The translations under genes were made by a program, and so were the position numbers. A DNA stretch of 6,293 bases from an uncultured bacterium (GTDB lineage Bacteria > Actinomycetota > Thermoleophilia > BMS3ABIN01), in the NCBI GenBank assembly GCA_913009925.1, contig CAJVWY010000072.1, positions 1-6,293 on the forward strand, written 5' to 3'. Positions 6,009 to 6,293 of this stretch are shown in pieces. The notes beneath the pieces were generated by a model that was not told the DNA's origin, searched no databases, and was given only the letters and a program-made list of their open reading frames with translations. Positions within the stretch are counted from its first letter, which is position 1; each line of letters starts with the position of its first letter.

Positions 6009-6272
6009 CTACGGGGTTTTGGTTTCGGAGGCCTGTGCCGCTTCAGAGCTGTTGGCTCCAGTACTGGCCGGGGGCTCCTCGACCTTCTCGGCCTTATCGA
6101 CCGTAGGGGGAGCGGCTGGAGCAGATTCGTCTTCCGCCAGATGCTCCGTGAGCTCACTTGTGGAGTTCTTGAACTCCTTTATCCCCTTGCCGCGCGAGCG
6201 CCCGAGTTCCGGGAGACGCTTCGGTCCAAAGATCACCAGCGCCACTACCAGTATAATAATCAGTTCAGGCAT
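6009..6272 (-). CDS. tatA: Twin-arginine translocase subunit TatA (start possibly beyond window)
   Basis: A short TatA/Hcf106 protein of at least 87 residues. One membrane helix (about 3-15) runs into the [10 protein letters not shown] hinge (15-24) and an amphipathic helix (19-37) with IKEFK (31-35), followed by an acidic Ala/Pro/Glu-rich tail (46-87). TatA monomers assemble around TatC-substrate complexes to permit passage of folded proteins. R27 sits where many homologues have Leu (GRSLGKG), placing an extra charge on the amphipathic helix. The start at 6272 gives MPELIIIL, but the frame stays open to the window edge and reads GSVGPIG just before it. TatA proteins often begin a few residues earlier with a Gly-Ile-Gly-type sequence before the PEL motif, so the true start may be outside. 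No separate TatB is seen; the family member is short and fits TatA best. Confidence 0.92.
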   Translation of the reverse strand: MPELIIILVVALVIFGPKRLPELGRSRGKGIKEFKNSTSELTEHLAEDESAPAAPPTVDKAEKVEEPPASTGANSSEAAQASETKTP

Positions 6273-6293
6273 TCCTATGGGTCCTACGCTGCC

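Overview
The window looks like chromosomal DNA from a high-GC Actinomycetota-type bacterium, probably a deep-branching or uncultured lineage rather than a mycobacterium or streptomycete. The strongest lineage clue is an intact MctB/SteB (DUF3186) family protein with the typical opening W-R-Y-H followed by a membrane anchor and a coiled coil; this family is known mainly from Actinomycetota, with relatives in some Firmicutes. Supporting clues are GTG and TTG starts, GC-rich codon choice, a minimal TatA plus TatC pair without a visible TatB, and a polytopic GT-C sugar transferase. I cannot name the genus. There is no tRNA, rRNA, CRISPR array, insertion sequence or phage gene in the window.

Layout from left to right. 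(1) Positions 1-638, minus strand: the first 212 codons of a zinc amidohydrolase of the nucleoside/aminofutalosine deaminase group, cut by the left edge. (2) Positions 639-866: a 228-bp divergent intergenic region with one good candidate promoter leftward and a weaker one rightward. (3) Positions 867-4379, plus strand: a tightly packed three-gene operon encoding a GT-C membrane glycosyltransferase, the MctB/SteB-like membrane-anchored coiled-coil protein, and a lipoprotein polysaccharide deacetylase. The junctions are a 1-nt gap and a TTGA stop/start overlap. (4) Positions 4386-6272, minus strand: a convergent operon read as tatA, tatC, then a family 2 glycosyltransferase resembling polyprenyl/dolichyl-phosphate glucose or mannose synthases. 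tatC and the glycosyltransferase overlap by ATGA. The two operons meet tail to tail with 6 bp between stop codons and no obvious terminator.

How the genes may work together (inference): the family 2 enzyme could load a sugar onto a polyprenyl phosphate at the inner face of the membrane. The GT-C protein could use such a lipid-linked donor on the outer face, and the deacetylase lipoprotein could trim N- or O-acetyl groups from the resulting glycan or from peptidoglycan. The MctB/SteB-like protein may link this to envelope growth or division. The Tat genes provide general export of folded proteins and need not be functionally tied to the rest. Nothing here proves a new system, but the GT-C + SteB-like + deacetylase operon is the part most worth comparing across genomes.
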